Positions 34,853 to 46,599 of a stretch of DNA of 64,000 bases are shown in pieces. The DNA comes from Cyanodermella asteris (taxonomy: Eukaryota; Ascomycota; Lecanoromycetes; Ostropales; Stictidaceae), in contig UYJD01000004.1 in the NCBI GenBank assembly GCA_900618795.1, forward strand, positions 124,001 to 188,000, in the 5' to 3' direction. Each line of letters begins with the position of its first letter. The stretch's first letter is position 1. The notes beneath the pieces are model-generated. The model saw nothing but the letters and a program-made list of their open reading frames with translations. It did not search any database and was not told the origin of the DNA. The position numbers and the translations under genes were made by a program.

Positions 34853-35166
34853 TCTCTACGATCTAAAGCAGCTTTTTCATGGATCTAGCTGTCAGCAGGT
34901 GACCGACTAGCGGACAACACCTGCGATCAGCCTTGTCCGCGGCACCACTCGGCGTTCAGGCAAAAACTTACCACCACACTTCGAACAAGGCTGTCTGCAC
35001 TGTCATCGTCTCAAGCCTCAGCCTTGCCCCTTTTCTCAAGCCGGCAGCCTCTATGGGGTCGTCCAAATAACGCGGTGCTCCGTCATCGCTATATGCAGCA
35101 AAAGTCCGCAACGCAAGCCAATATGGTCGCGAAAACCATCAACCCGATTTCATTCTGAGTGGTGCC
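34853..35166. other. divergent intergenic region
   Basis: Short upstream region of the DUF6594 gene. Nothing recognised. Confidence 0.45.
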
Positions 35167-35559
35167 ATGGGTGTCATGGCACTCATTGAGCAAACAATAG
35201 AACTAGCGGCTGAGAAGCAAATCGACCTCGAATTCTGTCTGGCCGATGATCCCTCAGCCTTGGACTTGGCACAGGTTGCGTTCAGCGACGCCGCAAACTC
35301 GGTACAGACGCTGACGCCGCCGCTGGCGCCTGTGGTGATTCTGTCGCTCAGACCGTGCCGGAAGGTCGCCGAACAGCTAATCATTGAGCTCTGGCAGAAG
35401 CTGCTGGCAATAAAACTCGACGCAAGCCAGACAAAGGCCGATGACCTTCGAAGGCTGGCTCGAGACATCAGATCTCGACCTCTGAGTCGACTTGGAGCTC
35501 ATGTTGACGGATCAAGACCACTTCCGGAGACTCACTCAAGCCCTGCAATCTCTGTATAG
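35167..35559 (+). CDS. possible small protein or N-terminal domain fragment
   Basis: An open frame of 130 aa (MGVMALIEQTIELAAEK) has helical, protein-like composition. The stretch AEQLIIELWQKLLAIKLDAS followed by DDLRRLARDI resembles the helical N-terminal domain often found in front of fungal NACHT or ankyrin proteins. The resemblance is by eye only. No NACHT or ankyrin part follows, so if real it is either a stand-alone fragment or a remnant. A possible further exon after an acceptor at about 35707 could encode a Leu-rich tail. Confidence 0.3.
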   Translation: MGVMALIEQTIELAAEKQIDLEFCLADDPSALDLAQVAFSDAANSVQTLTPPLAPVVILSLRPCRKVAEQLIIELWQKLLAIKLDASQTKADDLRRLARDIRSRPLSRLGAHVDGSRPLPETHSSPAISV

Positions 35560-36209
35560 CTTAAGGTGCTAGCTAAGCTTGTGTCAGCATACCGCGACCA
35601 ATCCGTGTGTCATAGCTCTCATTTCCTGACCTTGCCTGACCTGCCATCGAGCATATATGTTTGTTTGAAAAGAGTCATGTCCCATCACAATTGTGCACTA
35701 TCTTGCAGGACCTTCTGCTGTCACTGCAGGTCGACATTTTGCGAGCATTCGTACTAATTCGCTGTTTGTTCAAGTCTGGAACAAGAAGCAAATGTTTGCA
35801 GAAGCTTCCACCGACCCTTCGGGCTCAATTCGAGAATCTCAATACACGAGATCGACGCGCAAGGAAAGCCTCTTGTTCGGATCAAGCCTGGAGCCGTGAT
35901 GGCGTTGAGAACATCACCTGAGATGGGGCTATTATTGCATTCGATGTGATATAAAGTCCATAGTGACCGCTCATCGCTTGCTGTCGCTTCGAAATGTCGA
36001 TCGCGCAGACTTGCACTGGTCAGATCTCACCAGTGATCGAGTAACGATGGCCCTTTCGGCACTACAGAAGCCAGCTGAGGCTGGCAAATCCAGCTGATGT
36101 CGGAATTCGCCTCACGAGAAGAAGGTACCAATCGATACGAGAATGGTGAAGGTCATGTATACAAGGCAGCACGTCATTGTTGAATTCATTCACGATTCAC
36201 TTCTCTCAA
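35560..36209. other. intergenic, no firm gene
   Basis: Contains only a weak candidate exon at about 35708-35921 that might belong to the preceding ORF. Nothing else seen. Confidence 0.4.
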
Positions 36210-37008
36210 CATAGGGCTTTCAACAGAACTTCGAGACAGCGCATCAATATGGGCAGGTCCAGTGTTACGACCATAGTTGCCAGGACCATGAAGCTCCACC
36301 GGCCGGCTCAACATGCCCGCCTCCTCCAAACTTCATGCAGAACCTGATCAACTGGTTAAACGCGATTTGGACACGACATATTGCGGTGTGTAAGCCAGAC
36401 AAGCACGTGAAATCGCCGTTATATCAAGGCTGCTGACTCCTTCAGTGTACTGGTAACGCTGCCATTGACACACAAAACCCCATGAAAGGCATCTACAACT
36501 GCACCACAGCAACTTCCCGCTCAACTTCAACTACGTCTACTCCGGGCTCCTCAGCCTGCCACCATGCCATGACACCAGCACAAGCCCCTCATCGCCTTCA
36601 GAGACGTCACCAACTGTTCATCCACCGACTCACAGCTCATCCTCACCTATATCCAGGACATGTTCCAGAACAGCGGCTTGCCAGCCGACATTGCAGCCAA
36701 GATAATCAACGACTAAACGCGACGCTTTCGACATACTGCAAGGAGTGGTTGCCGGCTGGCAGGTGACCAGGTATCATCTGTAATACACAAGTGCGACTGG
36801 AGAAGCCACGTGGGTCGTTGACGCAACGTTCACTTGGACCAACGTCAACGCGGTCAACTACTCGCAGACACCAGCTGCTCAGGACCCGACTCTCTTCTTG
36901 GCTTTCGTCGGAGTAGCATATCCTATCGGAACTCCAGGCTCACATTTTGTTGATTCTGACGGTGTTGATGTCTTCCAGCCCGCTAACCAGATGCACGGCA
37001 TCTGGTGA
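36210..37008 (+). pseudogene. decayed gene, secreted-like protein of unknown family
   Basis: Several stretches have protein-like composition without one continuous frame. They include a Cys/Pro-rich part (QVQCYDHSCQDHEAPP), MKGIYNCTTAT, a segment with LILTYIQDMFQNSGLPADI, and a final segment with WVVDATFTWTNVNAV ending QPANQMHGIW and a TGA at 37008. Read together they suggest a cysteine-containing extracellular protein that is no longer intact. I do not recognise the family and give no function. The left boundary is approximate. Confidence 0.45.
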
Positions 37009-39664
37009 AGCAAGCCAATTGAAGAGGCGACGGCTTGATTGATGGGGGTGCGTGATCGCGGTCTCTACAGGTTCGGGGCTGGTGTACTTGAATTATTCGG
37101 GGCGCGAGCTCTGGAGGATTTTGTGTGTCTGACCTCATGCATATATTATACGAGAGATACGCATAGTGACGGCCAGGTTGTCTTTCCCAGAGGGTTTCCC
37201 CCCAGTCGATGCCAGCGGTAGTTTTTGTGAATCGACATCGTTTCACGTCGATTGGCTTTTCATTCCAGACGGTCATGACCGCAGGACCTACGCGTGTTAG
37301 CTCGGTCCAGCACGAGGTGACTTCTGCAGATGACAGCCATGTAGGAAACAAGCCGCCCAATCGGACGTGGTTTCCAATTCTAATCCTAGTATATTCACCA
37401 CGTGACGATGCTGTGTGCTGGGGGCACCGTCTTCGGCAGGCTTGTTGTCATCGCCATTTGTCAGACAAGCACCGTCCTGTCAGCTTACAAGCGCATGTCG
37501 CTAGAAGAACAAATCTCTTGCGTGCGAGAAGGATTCTATCCTGGGCCTTGAATTGAACGAATTAGTAAGCAAGCTCGGAGTCCTAGACCCTCATGTGCAC
37601 GGAATCATAACATTCAGTCTTGGCTTCGCCAAAGTCAGCAATCTCAACCGGGCCATCCTTGTTTGATTTCACCTTATCTTGCAGATAGGGCACAAGCCGA
37701 CAGGGAACCCGCCAAGTCTTTCTCATCAGACAAAACATGGCGGGAAAGTTGATCTTCAAGTAGAAAGCTGTTAACAGAATAGCATTTGACACACGTTCAC
37801 GAGAGTTTTGATCGAATTTGGGCGAATCATGGATGGCGTATATCTTTGTCAGACCTTTGTCATTTCTTGTGGTTTATTATATTCCTTTTTCTCTTCGATT
37901 TGGCGCTTCGTTTACAAGTGACTCATACAACAGCATCCTGCTAAAGATGTCGCTTTGTCTCTGTCTCAAGAGCTCTCGAATTACACTTCGACGACTTCTA
38001 TGGCATCATTTTGCACATCGAGGTCAGATGGTCACCGACTTTATGTTCGAATGAGTACTCGTAGACTATCCTCAAAGAACCATGGTTCCATGCTTCGAAG
38101 CCTTGTCAGAATTATGACATATGCTCACTTATGCCAAAAGACTCCTCTTCGAATCGGTCCACTCGTGCAAGAATGGACGCGTTCAGTTATGACGAGCAAT
38201 CGCAACTCATCATCTTCCACAAGGGTTCTCGGACCCAAGTAGTCCGCTCGATCGCGCGACGGAATGAAGCCCTCCACGATCTCCACTTCTGGCGGAAACA
38301 ACCGCCTCGACAATAAAGACATGGACGAACCCTTGGCCAACCTTATAATCAACCGCTCGACCCGTGGGAGTAGAATAGCCACCGTCAGACTCCTCCGTTC
38401 TGGACCTCTCCTTACCCTGCCCTCCGTCATCCCACCTCGCTCCTCGACCGCAACGCCGTCAGATGGCGTCATCGCAACCATGTTCCCGCCCTCCCATCTT
38501 TCCGTTTCCAAGCCCATCACGATTTCGCAAGCACAGCCGCATCCAGACTTTGCGCTGCAGAACTCCGTGTGCAGAGTCCCTACCTAGACAACTCAACTTT
38601 GCGTGCGATGACAGAGTCCCCCCCCTCCTCTTCCCTCTTTTACTCGGCAGCCACTCTACAGCCGGCCCAACACAGCGTGCTGCTAAGACCCGACGAAACC
38701 TTACAAAAATTGCAACATAGCAATATGCGCCCGTAAGTAAAGACCACGAAACGGCGCATAATCATCGCAAGCACGGCACGCCGCACAGCTACAAAGGAGT
38801 GTCGTCAATAGGCTCGCTGACCAATTCGGCCCAGTAACACTGCCTCCGTCGGGGTCCCCCCTTGACGTAGCGCGTACGTGCCAAAACGCCAGCCCGCGAA
38901 CTAAGCACCGAAAAAGTTATCCAATGACAGGTAGCAAAACCCCCCAGCGGACATGCGACCGTCCCCCCCCCCCCACTACGTAGTTGGGGACGCGCCCTGT
39001 GTAAGTAAGCATCATGCCACCTCCCCCCAGGATGCGAGATGCGAGCGCCCGGGGGGGCGGGCGGGCGGGGAGCCGAGTGGAAAGAGTGCATGGGTGGGTT
39101 CCTGAAGTGTGCGGATTGTGCGGGGAAGACGTGGACATGGGGTGCGCGATCGCACGATACGTACGGTCGTAAGCAGGCATGTCGAGTTGAATGAAACCAT
39201 TCTACTCGAGGCGAGGCACGGCGCTTGTGTAGGGATTGATCGGTGGACTACGAGTTCTGCACCACTGCGACTCGGTCAAGCACATACTGGGAATCGCGAG
39301 TTGGCAGGAATTACAATGTGATCTACCGACTCATTACATCGAGATGAAAGTTCCCAAATCACTGTGGCGCGGGAGAGGGGCGTTCTTTTGTCTAGTTATC
39401 TTATTGAACATATAAAATGATGGGTATCAAGTGTATCTATCTTGCAAAGCGTCCCCAGATCCTTGCCGATCCAATTTGATCATCATCCAAAAGATAGAGG
39501 AACACTCTTTTTCACAAATCTCATCTGGCACCAGTCCATCCTGAATAGAACTTCGCTTCTTGATCTCGTATCATCACATCAAAAGTAAATCACCTCCCTC
39601 ACTGCTAACAATGCCGCGCCGGAATGCCATGAAGTGTAATTTGTCCAACGACATAATGACACAA
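37009..39664. other. 2.7-kb region without supported gene
   Basis: Short ORFs occur on both strands (37.2-37.6, 37.8-38.6 kb), but none shows a motif or consistent codon character. The right half contains clusters of C and G homopolymer tracts, listed separately. Confidence 0.45.
38940..39070. repeat. cluster of homopolymeric C and G tracts with G-quadruplex motif
   Basis: On the plus strand there is a C6 run (38940-38945), a C12 run (38963-38974) followed by the palindrome ACTACGTAGT, and a block at 39051-39070 made of G7, G3, G3 and G4 separated by single C bases. Four G runs of three or more with one-base loops fit the classical G-quadruplex pattern. Confidence 0.8.
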
Positions 39665-40747
39665 TCAGGAGAAGACGGACATGGAGATGGGCTCCTTCCA
39701 GTTAATGTTGGCGGGAACACTCTCATATCTCTCGTGGCAGGTGTTGAAGAGGCGGTCCCAAAGACGAGTCTGCTTGCCGTAGTTGTGGCTCTTCTTCCAG
39801 CCCTTGCGGTGGTGCAAGTCATGGTCCTCAATTGTGAGCTCAGCATCGAACAGAGCGAGGAACCAAGACAGAGTCTGGGGAGGAGTAGCGAAGACACGAA
39901 TGCCGGAGTGGCCCCACAACTCGATGTAGACGATGTATTGGTGGCACAGCCACCAGTCGTAGAAGCCCATAGGCAGACCCATCAGCTTCATGGTGCCCCA
40001 GGTGAGGAGGGGAATGACGACGATGTCGAAGAGCTCCTGCTCCTCATCGGCGTACAGGGTGAGGAGCGGGTTGGGGTGCTTGGTCAAGTGGTGAGTGCGG
40101 TGGTACTTCCACAGGTGCTCGAAATGGTGCATGCAGCGGTGATACCAGTAGAACCAAAAGTCGAGGATGATGGAGTAGAGACCAATCTCGAGGAAGATCC
40201 ACCAGGAGAAGCCGTTGACAGGCTCAATATTCGAGTCCCATGCAAGGAACAGGCTCATCATCGGTCGGAGAGTGGAGGTGAGGACTAGGGAAAGGAAGAC
40301 CTTGTCAACGGCATGGTCGGGGATGCCATCTCTGTCGTGCTTGTCACCGTCCAAGAAACCATACTTCTCGCCAAGTCTTCGCAGAGTCTGCAGTTCGTGA
40401 ACGCCATTCAACTTGAAAGCCAACGTGTAGAAGATGAAAGCGCCGAATGCGCCGAGTTTAGTTCCTGTTGCCCAGTTGTAGACTTGGTGAAGAACAACCG
40501 GCCACAAGGCATGTGCAAGCACCCACTTGTGGTTGTCGTAAGGCGGCAAGTACGGAACAGCATCTGTCTTTGCGTGCTTTGGAGGGGCTGGCTTGCCCTC
40601 ATCAACGTGGTGCATGCCGAGCAGGTCAATCATGTAGTGGTGGTAGCCCCATTGCTTCTTGTCGCTGCGCCATGTCGACTTCATGCTGTCCTTGGGGTTG
40701 CGCGTGGTCGACGACGGCGCCGTCGAGGTAGCGGTGGTGGTCGCCAT
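39665..40747 (-). CDS. sterol desaturase / fatty acid hydroxylase superfamily protein
   Basis: Single exon, 360 aa from ATG 40747 (MATTTATSTAPSSTT). The open frame extends further upstream, but that part looks untranslated. The histidine clusters that bind the di-iron centre are present in order: WYHRCMHH, then WKYHRTHHLTKHP, a third at HSGIRV, and HDLHHRKGW near the C-terminus. Hydrophobic segments include FSWWIFLEIGLYSIILDFWF and the helix around FDIVVIPLLTWG. The family includes C-4 methylsterol oxidases, C-5 sterol desaturases and sphingolipid or fatty acid hydroxylases of the ER membrane. I cannot place this member by eye; it lacks a cytochrome b5 domain. The stop is TGA. Confidence 0.88.
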   Translation of the reverse strand: MATTTATSTAPSSTTRNPKDSMKSTWRSDKKQWGYHHYMIDLLGMHHVDEGKPAPPKHAKTDAVPYLPPYDNHKWVLAHALWPVVLHQVYNWATGTKLGAFGAFIFYTLAFKLNGVHELQTLRRLGEKYGFLDGDKHDRDGIPDHAVDKVFLSLVLTSTLRPMMSLFLAWDSNIEPVNGFSWWIFLEIGLYSIILDFWFYWYHRCMHHFEHLWKYHRTHHLTKHPNPLLTLYADEEQELFDIVVIPLLTWGTMKLMGLPMGFYDWWLCHQYIVYIELWGHSGIRVFATPPQTLSWFLALFDAELTIEDHDLHHRKGWKKSHNYGKQTRLWDRLFNTCHERYESVPANINWKEPISMSVFS

Positions 40748-43540
40748 GGTGGAAAGTTGTGCGACTACAATCAACCGTCCTTGTGTGGGTGAACTGATCT
40801 TTAATGTGGTGTTTTTGATGTACCAGTTAAGGTGGCCGCCGTTGGCGATGGTTGTGATGAGATGAGATGAGATAAGGCCGGCTAATCGATGGAACAAGTC
40901 CGGGGCGGGCATATATATGTACGTGTTGCCCACAGACGATTTGCCGCGGCATGTGAGACCGGGGGCAGGCAACCGAATTCTTGAACGTTAACCGCCAAAC
41001 GGGCAACCACACGCTCGCATGGGTTCCAGGCTGCTCAATTACCACCCACTGGGAAGAGCCAAAAACAACTCACCGTTCACGAGTCAGGAGTGGCTCACTC
41101 CACAGGCTTGTCATCACTGCCGAGATGGTCACTCCCAGCGTGGTACGCTCCTACAACTCGAGAGCCTAAGCATCAGGGTCTCTCCTTTTGCAGTTTGACT
41201 GTGTGCAAGGCGCCCCTCAGGCAGCCAAAAACCGGGACGAAAACGAAATTATGCTGGGCAGCCAACTCATCGAGATTGTGTCGCCAATGGCACCCTCGGC
41301 CTGCGAATGTGAAGCGCATTGTATCCGTCTGTCACAGGCCTTCTAACAGAGGGGCCCAGATGAATGCTGGCGGCGGTCATCAGGAGACGCCCCAAGTCGC
41401 ACCGTCGCCAGCTCATGTGGCGAAAAGACAAGCAGGAAATGACTGCCGGGGGATTTCCGCCGATGGACAGCGATAGTTGCTTCCAGAGCGTCGAAGCCCT
41501 TTCCTAGCAGAAACGTTTAGCGAGAGAGGGTCTCTATGACGCCTGAGCAAAGCCGCTGATTCGGCCAAGACAGCTGACATGCGCCAGAATATGGGCACCC
41601 TCTCCAGTGCTGTGTCGGCATCGTCGTCCAGTGAAAGATGGGGGAGTGAGTCGGCGGCGCACATGGCTCACCTCGGCAGACCGAGCTGGCTGGGCGTCGA
41701 CGAAGGGGACCGGGGGCTGACGTTCATGTGCCTGGCCAGGAGCCGTCCGTTCGCTGCATGCAGACGAATAAGCTTTTTGGTCCGCTCCAGTCAACCGAGA
41801 AGGGAGAGGGCGGGAAGCAGGGTTAGCAGCATGATCGGGGTGGGTTGTCGAGGAGCACGAGATCGTGCGTGGAGCGTGCGTGAAAAGCCCCCGGCTATCG
41901 GCGCGGATTAATGACGTTCCGTCGGTCGGATTTGACTTCACATGTCAAAAGATCTTCAGTTTCAGGAACGTCACAGCCTCTGTTTGCCACCTTTAGTGCG
42001 TTTGAGGCCGACGAAAATGGGTGCCTGGAGCTCCCTGCTGCGACCCATCTAATGTTTGCCGTACGGGAAGACCCCAGCCAATTGATCCACCTGAAATGTC
42101 GTGCTTGACGTGAGCGTGCACGCTCAAAGGCCCACTCAATCATGCCTCCGATTGTTGCTGAAGCTATTTTGAAACCACTTTCAAGGCAGCCATTTTCGAT
42201 GCATTGTCCAGACGTTCCTGAGCGAAAGCATCATACAACCAAGTTTCCATTTGACCTCACAGGCTCACAGGCTACCACTTTGTTTCTGCCCTCGTTTACA
42301 TCACGGTGGGCCCAGAAGGGTTGGTCTTAATTTTGTCTGAAATTTTCTCTCATTCTCAATTGAGTTTGAGCCGCCAATCGTTATCGTCAATGTTGTAGAC
42401 TGTGGCTGACCCGTTCATGCTTTGACGACCGTACCCAGACAGGATCTTTTCACTTTTACTTACGATTGATGCACGATTCTTGCAGCCTACGCAGCAATTC
42501 TGCAAGCTTGTCTGGAAGCAATAATTCTCTCATGCTATCTGTGGTGGCGCAAACTGAGCATTCTGCACTTGCCTTGCCTTCTAGTAGCTCGATAAGATTG
42601 CTTGGAGAACATGGCTGGACAAAAAGTGGCAGCCTGCAGCAGGCCGAGGTCCAGCGTTGACCAGTAGTCCGACTTGCGACGATTACGCATTATTGTATTT
42701 CCGTACATTCAATAGTCCCGCCAGAACGCTCTCATGCTCGTGGTCGTACAATTACCATTACTGACCCGCTGGCTTGATCTTGAGTCCTCGATCGCTCGAG
42801 TCAGATCCCGGCACATTAGGCACAAGGCGTCCACGTACTGACATGCCGTGAGCCCTGAGCTCGTGCTTAGACTCTGCCAGGCCTGGAAGACTCAATCAAT
42901 GAGTGTTGAGGTATATGAATCGTCGATGAGTCGATGGAGCCACCGGATCTCGTCTGCTTCAGTTGGTCATCCTGCTAAAACGTCATTATTTACCGTGCCA
43001 CCATCCCAAGTCACGGTTCCCTGATTTCGTCGGCTGGACCGTCACATGTGAGTCTGGGACTTTTCGTGGCGGTGCATCATTCATTCGCCTTGCCCGTCAC
43101 CGCGTAACTTACAGACCCTCGGCCGGCGAGCAGTCAACTGGTGAGATAGCTCTGACACCACTCCGCCGCAGTGATACGGTAATGACTTTCAATGGCTTTT
43201 TCCGAGGCCACGGATGGTGCTTCCACAACTTCACGCAGCCCTAACGACTGCCACCGAATTGGCAGCTGAGCATGGCCTTGTGACGTGCTTAGCACATAAA
43301 TTCTCACTGATTGCTGCCCCGAGGCGGGCGAGACCCTTTGCTTGAGCTGTGTCGTACACACCAGAACGTGCTTGCCGCACACTGCGCAGACCCTGTCATG
43401 AAGTCGTCACCGCCAATGGTGGCGTAGGGCTCGACAGCGCGATCACTGTTCTGAGAGTTCGTGTTTGTGGGGTCCCCAGGAGCTCTGGTTTTGCCACTGA
43501 GGCAGGGTGAGCTTTCGAGTCCATGCAAAATGCGAAATCT
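40748..43540. other. 2.8-kb region without supported gene
   Basis: Longest gene-free stretch of the window apart from the 37.0-39.7 kb region. It holds the promoter of the desaturase-like gene and the 3' side of the Zn2Cys6 gene. ORFs here (for example 41.5-41.9 kb on either strand) lack motifs. No repeat or transposon hallmark is visible. Confidence 0.45.
40911..40918 (-). promoter_or_regulatory. TATA-like element upstream of the desaturase-like gene
   Basis: An alternating AT octamer (ATATATAT) lies about 165 bp upstream of the chosen start codon at 40747. Position and sequence suit a TATA box, but this is inference from composition only. Confidence 0.35.
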
Positions 43541-46500
43541 CTAGCCATGCGGGCTGTCGAAGCCGTTCACACCGTTGTCCGCCATGAACCCTAATGGCCA
43601 CTGATGTGCGGCCGATACACCGTAGTTATGCACTCCACCCAATGGCACGCCGGACATGTCGCCGACGCTCAGCAGACTGGCGCCCCCATCCGCTGTGTTG
43701 GATGCGTGCCCTAACTGGAGCAAGGCGCTTGCCGCAGCTGGCTGGAAATCAGCCGATGTGTGCCCACTTGCGCTGGAATGCGGGCTTCCCACCATGTTGG
43801 CGTTCAGAGCTTGTGTGTATTGTAGCCATGTAGTCGTGGGATCTGGCTGGTGGTGAGCATACGCGGAATAGTAGCCATTGTTGCCGTAGACTGTTTGCTG
43901 GGACGCTGAAGTGTACGGGCTGACGGGCGATGCAGACGGATGTGGATGATGTGCCATCTGCTGGAGGCCATAGCTTGCAGCTCCGCTGGCCGACTGATAC
44001 CCGTTGGGCATCGTTCCGGCCGTCGAGTATCCGGCAGACATCGAGGCACTTGCAGCATTTGGGAAAGAATAGTTTTGCTGTTGCGAATTCTGATATGCCT
44101 GCATGTCCTGGAATGAGCTCTGCGCTTGTCCGTAATGTTGCTGACCATTGGCGGTCGCTCCGTTGACGCTTGTCATACCTCCATTGTAGCTGGCGTAGGC
44201 AGCAGCATTCGATGTCCGAGGTGTCTGCGGAGGATTGTCTGGCTGACCTGCGTTCTCTTCCAGTTTGACCTCGGCACGGACCGCGTGTTCTGGTTTCGGA
44301 GGCTTGTTGGCAGCCCGAGATTTTGCTACGACAACCTGGTGCAGCTGATTAATGCCACCTTGAATCTGTTCGCGGACCTTTTGCTGAAGCTTGTCTTTCG
44401 AACCAAGAAGCGCCCCCATATCACCAATGATACTGAGCCAGGCAGCCATATCTTGTCGGCATTCTTGAACTTTCTCGCTTGTGATCTCGTCCCGAAGTTG
44501 GCCATGTGCAAAGAGTGTGGTCTGTATGGCTAGCATGAACAGAGCACAAGTATGCCACGTGCACTCCAGTGCTCGCATTCTCTGCATTTGCTTCACGAAT
44601 TGCAGCATGCCATGACTAACGCTCAAGCAGACTCTCAGATCGTCGTGATTTGGAGGACCTCCTGTGCTGTTCGATAACGAGGGATGGTGAATGAGCAGTC
44701 GGAGCTCGTACATGAAAAAGTTGAGGAATGATATCGACATCCTGTCCAAGTCATTGACGTCTTCATCGTCGTGCGATCGCTTGTATTTGTCAGGGAGTTG
44801 TGCATGCCATTTCTTGAGACGCTGTTCGGTCTCCTCGACGAAAGCCTTGTACCCTTGTGTTCCTCGCCTGGCCGTGTATATTGTTGAGCAAACATCCATG
44901 TAAATGGGTGTGAGCTTGCATAGCTCGATGTGGGGCTGAAATTCACACTCCTGTTGCTGGGAGATCTGTTCGTCAATTCCGCTGTCGCTCAATGCGTCGT
45001 CGGGAATGCTCGCCGGATAGTCCACATCATAGTCTTCTCGTCGTAGCGGCATCGGGCGACCAAGTTTGCCAGAGCACACACCCACACAGCAGAAAACCAC
45101 CCAGAACAAGCGCTTTTGCATCTCAATCTCAAACACACTCAGTTCACGGCTGTCGCGACGCTTCTTCCGCGGAGCACGATGGTAGCTGAGTTCAATGAGC
45201 CTCGCAAACGTTTGATAGCTGACTGCCCAGCACATTTCCGGCTTGGGAAAGTTTCTTGTGAAGATGCAAATCAAAGCCAAGGCTTGGATATCCTCAAGAG
45301 TGTCGCCTGCGAGTAGGTCTCCGAAATGCCCCAAGCAATAATGGTAATGTTGATCCGCCATTGCGTTGATGGCTGTCTTCTGCTCGCCCTGGTTCCGCGT
45401 TGCCTGGTGCAGATATATGGTTGCAACTGTCATGTGGAGGATGACTTTCTGCGCAATGGTCGGATTTGCTCTTGAATTGTCCATGGCATGGTTTACCTAC
45501 GGGGTAGGTCAGCATTTCTGGTTACACAGACCGTATTTAGAGGATATGGAATCATCGATTAGCAGAATCCGCCACTTACCATTGCCAAATACTTGTTCTT
45601 GTGCAACGCTGGCGTGTATATATTGAGCACTTGCAACAAAATATTGGCATATGTCATCATCTCCTCCTTCGACGGCAGGTGCGGTTCTGGCAGTCTTGGT
45701 TGCGTCCCATAAACGCTCGCCATACCACTTCTGTACGATCTGTCGTAGACCGGGTTGTCGTGACTGGGCGGAGGCCGCTTAGGGTCGTCTGCATCTGGAG
45801 TGGTAAAACTGGCCAAGTCGATCTCCCATCCGAACATATTCAACCTCGAGCTCACCGGGTGACCCCTTGCAGTGACAAGACCAACATACGACTCAGGCGC
45901 CAGTGGCTCTGGCATGCTTGGATCCTGGCCGACCTTCACGGCAGCGCCGGCTTGCTCCGTCGAAGCGGTCTCACTGCTCTGGTTCCGTAACGACGGGACA
46001 GGAGGTGGCCCGGAGTTCTTTGGGTTCTGTGCATTACGCTCGTCGCGATCCCAGGGGCGTGTGTCGCCGGCAGCTTTGACAGCTTTCCATGCTTTATACC
46101 GGCGGTCTTCTGGTGTGTCGTCTTCCGGTATCTCGACATCTTGACCCACTGCTCTCAGTTGTGCCAAAAGACTTTCGATGTCCCGCTGCTGCTTCTCCAC
46201 CCTCTTTTCTAGGTACTCGAATTCGCCACGATAATTTGGGGTGCCAGTCAAAGGGTCGGTTACGGTGCACCAGGCATTGACCTTCTGGCAGGGCGGACAG
46301 CCGTCAGGAGAGGGATCGCAGGCTAATTTCCTGTGCTGTGCGGTACATGTCAGTCTCATCTTTGGTCAAGTTCAACGGTGGCGCGGAGCAATATCGCATA
46401 TTGCTCCATCGGGCAGAGCTTGCGGCAGATCGGATGGGGTTCGTACTTGACAACGGTCACACGCGCGTCCGATTCTCGACGCGGCAGACTTCTTGCGGCG

Positions 46501-46599
46501 ACTGTCTAAGCCAGCATTGTCGAATCCGAAAGAGTTGCCATTGCTGGCCTGAGCCAGCTCAGGCACGTCGCCGGCTTTGCGCTTCTTCGCCATTGCCAT
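43541..46599 (-). CDS. Zn(II)2Cys6 transcription factor
   Basis: Three exons: 46599-46447, 46335-45580 and 45496-43541, with introns of 111 and 83 nt in phase 0, giving 954 aa. The first intron splits the zinc cluster. Joined, it reads C-x2-C-x6-C-x6-C-x2-C-x6-C with cysteines at 47, 50, 57, 64, 67 and 74 (CDRCQHRKLAC), a perfect binuclear cluster and strong proof of the splice. A linker and coiled coil follow (EYLEKRVEKQQRDIESLL). The fungal transcription factor middle region spans roughly 310-620 (MQKRLFWVVFCCVGVCSGKLGRPMPL). The C-terminal 250 residues are Gln/Ser/Asn/Tyr-rich, like an activation domain. A basic KKRK is near the N-terminus. Targets are unknown. It ends in TAG. Confidence 0.92.

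Noticed and set aside
37818-38316. Possible BTB/POZ-like fragment
   Set aside because: Only a vague resemblance over a few residues in changing frames.
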